Assembly (NCBI GenBank): GCA_017414725.1 | Contig: JAFQKZ010000015.1 | Location: forward strand, 1-13,394 | Direction of reading: 5' to 3' | DNA from: Clostridia bacterium | Lineage (GTDB): Bacteria > Bacillota > Clostridia > Oscillospirales > Acutalibacteraceae | DNA length: 13,394 nt | Shown: positions 7,166-13,217 of the stretch, piece by piece | Position numbering within the stretch: the stretch's first letter is position 1 | Layout: every line of letters starts with the position of its first letter | Notes under the pieces: generated by a model | Database searches by the model: none | The model's input: only the letters and a program-made list of their open reading frames with translations | Told to the model about the DNA's origin: nothing | Position numbers and translations under genes: made by a program

Positions 7166-8473
7166 TTAATTTCTGGAATACGCAAACGCACAAAATTCAT
7201 CTTCGTATTCTGTGCTTAATGCCGTGCTTACGAAATATCTGATGTCGTCCATGGCATGATCGTTTTCTTTTACAGGATTATCTTTGTTTACCCCGCTTTG
7301 CCATCTGTAAAGAGAAAACTCTCTTATTGAATTCGTACAGTTTTTACATATTTTTATATCACCTCTTTTCAATAATCTTGAGACTTCTTTTATGCCCTCT
7401 ATGACATTGTTTTTCGCAGGTATAACTCTGTATGTATTATTTTTTTTAATTAAAGTAATAAAACTCGCGGCTGACGGATCGACTATTATATAACTTACTT
7501 CTTGATCTAAAACATAATTATCTTTTAGCATATTGCAAATATATTTATAATGTTCTTCGTCAGTTCTGGTTTCTCCGTGCTTTCTCGAATCATAATAATA
7601 TTCGTCTATTCTGTACCAGATATTATTTAATAATCCCCACAGCCCGCATGACGTCGGATTAACTATTCCGTAATCACAAGATAATATATATTTCTCGAAA
7701 TTATTATTATTAATATTATTAATATTACTAATTGGAATATCGGAGTAATATAAATTTTGAGATACATCTTGTGACATAAACGGATACACAAGCCCTTCGA
7801 GCGCTACCCACTCGCCTTTTATAAATCTCTGGTAAAATACTCCTGTATATAATTTTTCGTATCTCTGTTTTAAATTTTCAGATAAAGACGGATTGTCATT
7901 CATGTTAAATTTTAAATATAAACTATTGCGAGATTCTTTTTTTAGTATCCATTCTGTGTAAAACCAGTGTCCGGGATATTCAGGATTACAGTTAAACCAA
8001 AATTTAGATTCTGAAACAGAACATCGCGCCAAAGCTTGTTCGACAAAAGATCTTGGCATTAAAGCTACTTCGTCAAACAACACTCCTGACAAAGCCATGC
8101 CCTGTATTAAACTCGCAGAAGATTCGTCTTTGCCTCCGAATAAATAAAAAATATTTGTTCTGTCTTCGTATATTATTTCAAGTATGTTTTCTGATATTTT
8201 TTGTCTGCACTCGAATCCTAAATTTTTCAAAACCGGTAATATTGGTGTCACTAAATTTCTTCTCAGAGATCTTATAGTCTTTCCGCATAACCCAAAAGCT
8301 GAATTATTAAATTTATAAAATGCCCATAATACAAAAGAAATAGACATACATAAAGTCTTGCCGCTTCTGATAGACCCGTCACAAATTATTGAATCATAAT
8401 TATTATATTTAGAATTTTTCAGCCACCAAGTAAGTACTATAATCTGTTTTTTCGAAAATTCTTTAAATTCCAA
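7166..8473 (-). CDS. terL: Phage terminase large subunit
   Basis: This 435-residue protein is the ATP-driven DNA packaging motor and headful or site-specific nuclease. The ATPase domain has Walker A GSIRSGKT (33-40), Walker B VLFDEV (D134, E135) and FWFNCNPEYPGHWFY (158-172), as in PBSX-type terminases. The nuclease domain has the three acidic positions expected: D267 in SCDYGI, D332 in IIVDPSA and D409/D410 in DHAMDDIRY. An Asn-rich linker (250-258) joins the two domains. The start is a TTG at 8471-8473, 8 bases after the small terminase gene; GGGAG lies about 13 bases upstream. All catalytic motifs are intact, so the motor looks functional. Confidence 0.95.
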   Translation of the reverse strand: MEFKEFSKKQIIVLTWWLKNSKYNNYDSIICDGSIRSGKTLCMSISFVLWAFYKFNNSAFGLCGKTIRSLRRNLVTPILPVLKNLGFECRQKISENILEIIYEDRTNIFYLFGGKDESSASLIQGMALSGVLFDEVALMPRSFVEQALARCSVSESKFWFNCNPEYPGHWFYTEWILKKESRNSLYLKFNMNDNPSLSENLKQRYEKLYTGVFYQRFIKGEWVALEGLVYPFMSQDVSQNLYYSDIPISNINNINNNNFEKYILSCDYGIVNPTSCGLWGLLNNIWYRIDEYYYDSRKHGETRTDEEHYKYICNMLKDNYVLDQEVSYIIVDPSAASFITLIKKNNTYRVIPAKNNVIEGIKEVSRLLKRGDIKICKNCTNSIREFSLYRWQSGVNKDNPVKENDHAMDDIRYFVSTALSTEYEDEFCAFAYSRN

Positions 8474-8481
8474 AATATTAT

Positions 8482-8964
8482 TTATTCTCCCGTGCTTTCG
8501 AAATTTTTGATACTATTTTCAAGAGCATAATAAAACGGCTCTTTCTCGGAATTTTTTAAATTATCTATTTGTTCGAGTTTTTCCAAAGCTCGCATTCTAT
8601 CAAAAAATTTTATTTCCATAGAACCGTCTTTTGGCTTTTTTATCTCAGAAATATTAAATAAATTCATTTTTTTCAGATCATTAAAATTCAAATTTTCGCA
8701 AAATAATAATTTTATACAGTCTGAGATATTTCCAAATGCCAATTTTTCATAACCGACTATAGTCTGATAAATTAAATTCTTTTTTTTAATTTCATATAAT
8801 TTTTTGATTTTATTTGATATTTTCTCTGTATATAGTAATTCGATACCTGTTTTTTCAGGATTATTTTTATATCCGGCTCGTACAGCTGACTCTTTTATAT
8901 CTCCTGTTTCTGTATAATATTCGCAAAATTTATTTTCTTTTTTACTTGTTTTTGAATTCGTCAT
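8482..8964 (-). CDS. terS: Phage terminase small subunit (Terminase_2 type)
   Basis: From the ATG at 8962-8964 this is 160 residues. The N-terminal helix-turn-helix region (KKENKFCEYYTETGDIKESAVRAGY, followed by a helix with ELLYTEKISNKIKKLYE) matches the family pattern in which a short EKQ-FC-EY motif and an AA-RAGY motif recognise phage DNA. The rest is Lys/Asn-rich and helical, for ring formation. The frame extends upstream to a TTG at 8998-9000, but the family consensus begins close to the ATG, so the ATG is preferred; an AAAGG lies about 13 bases before it. It is the first gene of the head operon, downstream of the dyad-bearing promoter. Confidence 0.85.
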   Translation of the reverse strand: MTNSKTSKKENKFCEYYTETGDIKESAVRAGYKNNPEKTGIELLYTEKISNKIKKLYEIKKKNLIYQTIVGYEKLAFGNISDCIKLLFCENLNFNDLKKMNLFNISEIKKPKDGSMEIKFFDRMRALEKLEQIDNLKNSEKEPFYYALENSIKNFESTGE

Positions 8965-9055
8965 GTAATTAACAAGACCTTTCTGTTTATTAAAAATCAA
9001 AAAATAAAATCAAAATTTGTAATTTTTTAAAACATCTTCTATAAATATGTCGAAA

Positions 9056-9087
9056 ATAGTATTTTAGTTGCACCCTAGAGTGCAACT
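9056..9087 (-). promoter_or_regulatory. Head-operon promoter with overlapping 22-bp dyad operator
   Basis: Positions 9066-9073 (AGTTGCAC) and 9080-9087 (GTGCAACT) are perfect 8-bp inverted repeats around CCTAGA, whose centre CTAG is itself symmetric; only one pair in the 22 bp is mismatched. Read on the minus strand, TTGCAC (9080-9085) and TACTAT (9056-9061) form a promoter with an 18-base spacer, so the dyad covers the -35 and most of the spacer. That is a position for a dimeric regulator, either a repressor or a MerR-type activator. No T run follows on either strand, so it is not a terminator. The regulator gene is not in the window. Confidence 0.5.
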
Positions 9088-9193
9088 TGTATAAAAATAT
9101 TCAAAAAATAATTTTAAATTATATATATTTAAACAACCACATATTTTGTATTTAATATTTTAATATAAAAGTTTTCTACATTGTTTTTAATTA

Positions 9194-9222
9194 TTGATGT
9201 TTTTGCACAAAATATTTATAAT
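9194..9222 (+). promoter_or_regulatory. Sigma-A-type promoter for the PAAR-like gene
   Basis: TTGATG (9194-9199) and a perfect TATAAT (9217-9222) are 17 bases apart, about 64 bases before the ATG. The spacer contains TTGCAC (9203-9208), the same hexamer that makes up the half-site of the 9066-9087 dyad, flanked as TTTTGCACAAAA. Shared control with the divergent head operon is possible but rests on one hexamer. Nothing else is seen in the gene-free stretch 8965-9285 beyond AT-rich sequence and the two promoters. Confidence 0.55.
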
Positions 9223-9285
9223 AAATCATGAGTTTATAATTTCGTGTTTTTTTAAAATCAATATAAATACAGTAGGAGTGTTCGT

Positions 9286-9660
9286 ATGGGAAATCTCGTA
9301 AACATGTCCACCCAATGTCAATGTATGCATGGTGCAAACCCGTTGCCTCTTATTGGAACAGATCCTAAAGCTATTGCAGAGAACAAACCTGCTTTAAATA
9401 TAATGGACATCCCTAAAGGCGTCTTCGGGATTTGTAACTCTCCTACAAATCCGGCTGCTGTTGCTGCAAAAGCCGTCGGTGCAACAGCTCCGTGTACACC
9501 TGCGTTTTTGCCTCCTATGTGGCTCCCCGGATCACCTACAGTATTATTAAGAAACGCTCCTGCTTTAAATAATTCATGTAAAATGACCTGTACCCTAGGT
9601 AGCCCGGGCTGTATTTCTATTTTGCCTCCGGGCGGTGCTCTAAAAGTACAAGTAAAATAA
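9286..9660 (+). CDS. PAAR-like (DUF4280-type) spike-tip protein
   Basis: This 124-residue protein has the DUF4280 layout: an N-terminal CQCMHG (C11, C13), a middle IPKGVFGICNSPTNP (C50), PC (C70), W-LPGSPTVLLRNAPALNNSCKMTC (C98, C102), and a final GSPGCISILPPGG (C109). Such PAAR-like proteins cap the spike of contractile tails, type VI secretion or extracellular contractile injection systems and can carry effectors. Here no effector domain is attached. The ATG at 9286-9288 has AGGAG 7 bases upstream and a good promoter before it. It converges with the LysM gene with one base between stops. No signal peptide or membrane segment is present. The family call is firm; the link to a particular machine is not. 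Confidence 0.85.
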   Translation: MGNLVNMSTQCQCMHGANPLPLIGTDPKAIAENKPALNIMDIPKGVFGICNSPTNPAAVAAKAVGATAPCTPAFLPPMWLPGSPTVLLRNAPALNNSCKMTCTLGSPGCISILPPGGALKVQVK

Positions 9661-9661
9661 T

Positions 9662-10021
9662 TTATATTTTAATTCTTAAAATCTGACCCGGATATATCAT
9701 ATCTGTCGTTAATTTATTATCTCTCATAATATCTTGATATTTATATCCGTGATCTAAAAATTTTTCTGAGATTTTCCATAACGTATCTCCGGATTTTACT
9801 CTGTAAAATATTATATTTGAATTATTATTTACCGGTATTCTTAAAATCTGTCCAGGGTATATCATAGTGTTTATCAGGCCGTTTAGTTCCATAATTTTTT
9901 TATAATTTTCCGGGTCGCCCCAGTATCTTTCCGCGATTTTTCTTAAAGTATCACCTTTTTGGACAGTGTAAAATTCTATCTCGCTTGGGTCTATATCAAT
10001 ATTTACTCTAAAGTCATCCAT
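9662..10021 (-). CDS. Double-LysM protein, phage-tail or injection-system type
   Basis: The 119-residue protein contains two LysM domains and little else. LysM1 (about 17-64) has FYTVQKGDTLRKIAERYWGD and IYPGQILRIPV; LysM2 (about 71-118) has FYRVKSGDTLWKISEKF and IYPGQILRIKI. There is no signal peptide, lipobox or membrane helix, unlike cell-wall hydrolases, so it is probably not secreted by the general route. Small cytosolic LysM proteins occur in contractile tails (XkdP-like) and injection systems, where they sit near the baseplate or hub, which fits the PAAR-like neighbour. The ATG at 10019-10021 follows AGGAGAG by about 12 bases. Its leader can fold so as to hide this Shine-Dalgarno. A general peptidoglycan-binding or YgaU-like role is the alternative. 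Confidence 0.85.
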   Translation of the reverse strand: MDDFRVNIDIDPSEIEFYTVQKGDTLRKIAERYWGDPENYKKIMELNGLINTMIYPGQILRIPVNNNSNIIFYRVKSGDTLWKISEKFLDHGYKYQDIMRDNKLTTDMIYPGQILRIKI

Positions 10022-10033
10022 GATTACTAATAT

Positions 10034-10241
10034 CTCTCCTAATTTATTTTATATTAAATATATTATGTTCTAGGAGAGTTTTTTGATTGTTACAAAATAA
10101 TTTCGGAAACACTGAAATTACACTGTAAATTGGAGTTTTATCTCTTTTAAAAACAATTCGTTTATTTACTCGCCATATATTTTACATATTTATTTCTATA
10201 TCTTTAACTACACCTTGCCTTAAGCCCCTCTGGCACTCTCC
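10034..10241 (-). promoter_or_regulatory. LysM-gene leader with competing pairings around the Shine-Dalgarno (candidate RNA switch)
   Basis: On the minus strand three elements occur in order: GGAGAGT (10235-10241), ACTCTCCTA (10071-10079) and TAGGAGAG (10034-10041), the last being the LysM gene's Shine-Dalgarno. The middle element can pair with the Shine-Dalgarno (8 bp, hiding it) or with the 5' element (7 bp, freeing it), but not both. Between the first two lie about 155 bases with a 7-bp hairpin (TAATTTC with GAAATTA, 10098-10120) and a G+C-rich 5' end. This is the architecture of a translational riboswitch or other RNA switch; no known class is recognised. Alternatively, on the plus strand, the 10034-10078 repeat followed by TTTTTT (10079-10084) could be a terminator with a 29-base loop. 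Confidence 0.35.
10216..10241 (-). pseudogene. tRNA-Ser-like 5' fragment (possible integration scar)
   Basis: The minus strand reads GGAGAG, TGCC, then AGAGGGGCTTAAGGCA. This resembles the acceptor and D-arm of tRNA-Ser (GGAGAG, then GAGTGGCTTAAGG). It is a G+C-rich island in an AT-rich intergenic region. No anticodon arm, variable arm or TTCRA T-loop follows, so it is not a working tRNA. Partial tRNA copies often mark integration sites of mobile elements, and this lies about 1.25 kb upstream of the head module. The spacing between acceptor and D-stem is off, so chance or part of the LysM leader is an alternative. Confidence 0.3.
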
Positions 10242-10257
10242 GAACTAAAAAAATCTA

Positions 10258-10287
10258 TTGACATTACAAAACGGTATATAATATAAT
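10258..10287 (+). promoter_or_regulatory. Strong sigma-A promoter for the bS21-yqeG-aroQ run
   Basis: A perfect TTGACA (10258-10263) and a perfect TATAAT (10282-10287) are separated by 18 bases; an overlapping second TATAAT lies at 10277-10282. The start codon of the bS21-like gene is about 85 bases downstream, with GGAGGT before it. Together with the leader of the LysM gene this accounts for the gene-free stretch 10022-10371. Confidence 0.75.
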
Positions 10288-10371
10288 TAAATTCGTGTGT
10301 TTAAGCTAAAATTTTAAATAATTTTTTGTGATTAAGCACGACTGTTTATACAGATTGGAGGTAAACAGAAG

Positions 10372-10830
10372 ATGCCTAACCCAGAGGAAATATCAACTGA
10401 AGAGCAATTATCTAATAATCAATCTGCAACTGTAAATGAGCTCGTCTCAGATATTGTAAACAATACATATTCGCAGTTTAATAACAATTTAACTAATAAC
10501 GGCGATGAATTAACCGATTCTGGAAATTATTCTGCAGAAACCGACTCCGTTTCAAATGATGTCGAGAGCTTTAATGCATCCGTTGTTGAAACTCAAGTTC
10601 CTGCCGAGATTTCGGAGCAACCTAATGTTGAAGAAGTAACTCCCGGTGTCGATAGTCAGGTTATTGATAAAGAAAAAAATTTCAATAACATGCTGAGAAC
10701 TTTCAGCATGCAAAGTCGGGGTAAAATTCGAGAAGTACGGGACAGAGAGGCTTTTGTTCCGCCATCGTTAAAAGATAAGATTAAATCTGAAAAAGCTCGC
10801 CGTAGAGCTCACAAAATGCGTCGACATTAA
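10372..10830 (+). CDS. bS21-like protein with a long acidic N-terminal extension
   Basis: The C-terminal 50 residues follow the pattern of ribosomal protein bS21: KNFNNMLRTF, then RGKIREVRDREAFVPPSLK, then KSEKARRRAHKMRRH, comparable with the family's SFD-ALRRF, GILREVRKRE-YEKPS and basic tail. bS21 binds near the anti-Shine-Dalgarno end of 16S rRNA and aids initiation. Ordinary bS21 is about 57-70 residues. Here about 100 residues precede it, rich in Asn, Ser, Glu, Asp and Val, acidic, low-complexity and probably disordered. The start is well supported by GGAGGT 9 bases upstream and a strong promoter. If this is the cell's only bS21, the ribosome carries an acidic arm; if a paralogue exists, it may have another role. 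The domain call is from pattern memory. Confidence 0.6.
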   Translation: MPNPEEISTEEQLSNNQSATVNELVSDIVNNTYSQFNNNLTNNGDELTDSGNYSAETDSVSNDVESFNASVVETQVPAEISEQPNVEEVTPGVDSQVIDKEKNFNNMLRTFSMQSRGKIREVRDREAFVPPSLKDKIKSEKARRRAHKMRRH

Positions 10831-10846
10831 GACAATAACTTTCGAA

Positions 10847-10867
10847 GCTCCCCGATTATAGGGGAGC
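10847..10867 (+). other. Intercistronic hairpin after the bS21-like gene
   Basis: GCTCCCC (10847-10853) and GGGGAGC (10861-10867) form a perfect 7-bp G+C-rich stem with a 7-base loop, in the gap between the bS21-like gene and yqeG. No T run follows on either strand, so a classical intrinsic terminator is unlikely. It may protect the upstream mRNA end or be a processing site, reducing expression of the downstream genes. This role is inference. Confidence 0.5.
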
Positions 10868-10902
10868 AAAATTATAAGTATAATTCATTCGGAGTGACCA
10901 TA

Positions 10903-11400
10903 TTGATACTTTCGCCTACATATGTAATTGACAAAATAACGGATATTTCGATTGATATGTTAAGAAAAATCAATATCTGTGGTTTGATTTTGGACATAGA
11001 CGACACGTTAGTTGCGCCAGATTCAAACAACATTTCTGAAGAAATTATAAACTGGTTAAATTCGCTAAAAGAAGAAAAGATCAAGATTATATTTGTGTCA
11101 AACAACACAGAAGAGCGTGTTAAAAAATTCACAGAAAATTTAAATAAATTTGACATTGATATTCCATGGATATCTATGAGTTGCAAGCCGTTGGGATTCA
11201 AAATCAAGCAGGCTATTAAAAAAATATCGTGTGATTTTAATAATATTATATTAGTCGGGGACCAAATATTTACTGATATTTTAGCTGCAAATTTATTACA
11301 CATCAAGTCAATTCTGGTAAATCCTGTAAGTAAACCGAGCAATTTAGTCATGAAATTCAAGCGCAAACTAGAAAACAAAATACGAACGAGAAAAAAATAA
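10903..11400 (+). CDS. yqeG: YqeG family HAD-type phosphatase
   Basis: This 165-residue HAD-superfamily protein of the class IIIA YqeG type has probable phosphatase activity on an unknown substrate. Motif I is LDIDDTL with the nucleophile and acid aspartates D31 and D33. Motif II is in FVSNN, a lysine lies in SCKPLG, and motif III is VGDQIFTDILAAN. It ends in a basic tail (KFKRKLENKIRTRKK). The TTG at 10903-10905 has CGGAG 8 bases upstream and gives the family's usual short N terminus (LSPTYVIDKI). A GTG at 10894 overlaps the Shine-Dalgarno and is rejected. Downstream, aroQ begins after 21 bases with its own GGAG. All HAD residues are present. Confidence 0.9.
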   Translation: MILSPTYVIDKITDISIDMLRKINICGLILDIDDTLVAPDSNNISEEIINWLNSLKEEKIKIIFVSNNTEERVKKFTENLNKFDIDIPWISMSCKPLGFKIKQAIKKISCDFNNIILVGDQIFTDILAANLLHIKSILVNPVSKPSNLVMKFKRKLENKIRTRKK

Positions 11401-11421
11401 ATTAGAACCGGAGAAATTGTT

Positions 11422-11859
11422 ATGAAAAGAAAAAATATTATAGTTCTACTGGGCCCAAATTTAGATATGACAGGGATTTACGAGAAAAGTATATACGGCG
11501 AAGAAACCATTGAGAGCATAAAATCTCAGATTATTGCTCGCGGAGAAACTTTTAATTTAAATTGCGAGGTTTTTCAGAGCAACTGGGAGGGCGCGCTTAT
11601 AGATAAATTGCATGACACACGGAATAATTTTGATGGGGGGATAATAAATCCCGGAGCGCTTTGTCATTATAGTTATGCACTTCGCGACGCAATTTCGAGC
11701 ATTCGAGTACCATTTGTAGAAGTTCACATGACAAATATATATTCTCGCGAGGAATTCCGGAGGCATTCGGTAATTGCAGACGTTTGCGTAGGTCAAATTG
11801 TAGGTTTAGGGAAAAACAGTTATTTTTTAGCACTTGAAGCAATCAAAGAATTAATATAA
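11422..11859 (+). CDS. aroQ: Type II 3-dehydroquinate dehydratase AroQ, catalytic loop Arg replaced by Tyr
   Basis: AroQ removes water from 3-dehydroquinate in the shikimate pathway and forms dodecamers. The 145-residue sequence has the family frame: LLGPNLDMTG, SIYGEET with the catalytic Tyr (Y25), FQSNWEGALID, INPGALCHYSYALRDA (N76, H82), EVHMTNIYSREEFRRHS (E100, H102, R113) and a GQIVGLG loop. The active-site loop normally reads G-(T/I)-R-E; here it is GIYEK, so the conserved Arg (R19 of the Mycobacterium enzyme) is Y20. The usual PGAYTH is PGALCH. Loss of that Arg strongly reduces activity in studied enzymes, so this protein may be weak or have changed function. The ATG at 11422 has GGAG 8 bases upstream. 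It follows yqeG in a probable operon. Confidence 0.88.
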   Translation: MKRKNIIVLLGPNLDMTGIYEKSIYGEETIESIKSQIIARGETFNLNCEVFQSNWEGALIDKLHDTRNNFDGGIINPGALCHYSYALRDAISSIRVPFVEVHMTNIYSREEFRRHSVIADVCVGQIVGLGKNSYFLALEAIKELI

Positions 11860-11896
11860 AATTAGTTAATTAACATACGGAGTTTAATCTAGATTT

Positions 11897-12616
11897 ATGA
11901 TAGGGATAATATGTGCTCTTGAAGAAGAGTTAAATGAAATCAAAAAAATAATACATAATATTAAAATTTCGAAAATAAACAACTTTGAATTTATTACAGG
12001 ATTATTAAATAATATCGAGTGCGTACTAGTTTTATCCGGTGTCGGAAAGGTCCATGCAGCGATAAGCTGTCAAACAATGATACTAAAATTTAACCCGGAT
12101 TTAATATTAAATATTGGGGTTGCAGGCTCTCTAACACACGAGCTTGACATTGGCGATATAGTCATCGCGACAGGCGCAATTCAACACGATTTTGATGTAT
12201 CAGCGTTTCCGAACCGGCAAAAAGGGGAAATAAGTGGGCTTAACAAAATCTTAATAGAGTGTACTCCATGGATAATTAATATTTTGTTTAATATTTCTGA
12301 GCCAAATTGCGGGTTCAAAGTTAACAAAAGCATAATATTGACCGGAGATCAGTTTATATCTCAAAAAGAAGACAAAATTAAGTTACAGAAAGAGTTTGGT
12401 GGTACAATTTGCGATATGGAAGCGGGCAGCATCGCACAAACATGTTATATTAACAACACAGATTTTGGAATTATACGTGCAGTTTCAGACAGTTTAAACA
12501 ATAATTCGGTATGCGAATTTAAAGAATTTGTGAATATTTCATCAAAAAATTGTGCAAAAATTTTAGATAAATTTACAGATATATTAAATAAAAATCAAAA
12601 TGGTGATTATATTTGA
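11897..12616 (+). CDS. mtnN: 5'-methylthioadenosine/S-adenosylhomocysteine nucleosidase
   Basis: This enzyme cleaves MTA and SAH to adenine and the thioribose product, recycling methyl-donor waste and supporting methionine salvage. The 239 residues carry ICALEEEL with the general acid E11, LSGVGKVHAA, LNIGVAGSL, then ICDMEAGSIA with the ribose-binding E175, and RAVSDS with the catalytic D198. All three key residues are in place. The closest GGAG is 14 bases from the ATG at 11897, a long spacing. The TGA stop overlaps the start of rsmD (TTGA), so the two are translationally coupled. The pairing with an SAM-using methyltransferase is sensible, as it removes the SAH produced. Confidence 0.95.
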   Translation: MIGIICALEEELNEIKKIIHNIKISKINNFEFITGLLNNIECVLVLSGVGKVHAAISCQTMILKFNPDLILNIGVAGSLTHELDIGDIVIATGAIQHDFDVSAFPNRQKGEISGLNKILIECTPWIINILFNISEPNCGFKVNKSIILTGDQFISQKEDKIKLQKEFGGTICDMEAGSIAQTCYINNTDFGIIRAVSDSLNNNSVCEFKEFVNISSKNCAKILDKFTDILNKNQNGDYI

Positions 12617-13170
12617 ATGTAATTTCGGGAAAATTTCGGGGTTTAATATTAGAATCATGTAAAAATCCTGATCTCAGACCTACGAAAGATAGGATAAAAA
12701 AATCGATTTTTGACATACTGAGATTCAAGATAAAAGACAAAATTTTTGCAGAATTATTTGGAGGAACAGGACAGATAGGCATCGAAGCATACAGTCAAGG
12801 TGCAAAAAAAGTAATCATTTCCGAACAAGATTTTAATAATTCGAAGATTATCGAAAGAAATATATCTAAAATCAAATCTAAACATAATATTAAATTAATA
12901 AATTCTTGTGCGTTAGAATTGTTCAATAACAATTTAGATGAGATGGAAGGGGTGGACATATTTTTCCTAGATCCACCGTATGAACAGATTGAATTATTAA
13001 ATAAAACCTTAGATTTGATTACAAATATGACAAATTTACCTGAAATTATAGTTATAGAAACATTAAAAGAAAACTCGGACAAAATTTTGTTTAATATGCC
13101 AAAAAATTTATATTTGCAAAAAATGTACAATTATGGTAAAATTTTGGTAAGTTTGTATGAAAAGGTATAA
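12613..13170 (+). CDS. rsmD: 16S rRNA (guanine966-N2)-methyltransferase RsmD
   Basis: RsmD methylates G966 of 16S rRNA in the assembled 30S subunit using SAM. The 185 residues show ISGKFRGL, LRPTKDRIKKSIFDIL, the SAM-binding ELFGGTGQIGIEA (LFGGTG at 48-53), and the catalytic DPPY at 120-123. The Asp at the start of the SAM motif (usually DLF-G-G) is Glu here (ELF). The start is the TTG at 12613-12615, overlapping the mtnN stop by four bases, with GGTG about 7 bases upstream; a nearby ATG at 12617 is out of frame. Its usual Clostridia neighbour coaD is not next to it here. Confidence 0.95.
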   Translation: MNVISGKFRGLILESCKNPDLRPTKDRIKKSIFDILRFKIKDKIFAELFGGTGQIGIEAYSQGAKKVIISEQDFNNSKIIERNISKIKSKHNIKLINSCALELFNNNLDEMEGVDIFFLDPPYEQIELLNKTLDLITNMTNLPEIIVIETLKENSDKILFNMPKNLYLQKMYNYGKILVSLYEKV

Positions 13171-13217
13171 AATAGAATTTTTATATATTTTTCATAAAAA
13201 AGATAGGAGAATTTCGT

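Noticed and set aside
9066..9087. Inverted repeat as an intrinsic terminator
   Set aside because: No T run follows on either strand, and it lies upstream of both divergent genes over a promoter.
9600..9612. AGCCCGGGCT palindrome in the PAAR gene as a regulatory site
   Set aside because: It lies inside conserved coding sequence (GSPGC), where codon choice explains it.
9286..10021. A complete contractile injection system
   Set aside because: Only tip- and LysM-type proteins are present; no sheath, tube, baseplate or ATPase gene is in the window.
10071..10241. A full tRNA or tmRNA formed by GGAGAGT and ACTCTCC
   Set aside because: The 7-bp acceptor-like pairing and a 5-bp/7-base T-arm-like hairpin exist, but there is no TTCRA loop, anticodon arm, CCA or tmRNA signature, and the length (about 170) fits neither.
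10872..11378. 168-residue minus-strand frame opposite yqeG
   Set aside because: It is the antisense shadow of a clear HAD phosphatase, with no Shine-Dalgarno and no family resemblance.
12795..13130. 111-residue minus-strand frame opposite rsmD
   Set aside because: Shadow of rsmD; hydrophobic composition arises from reading AT-rich codons in antisense.
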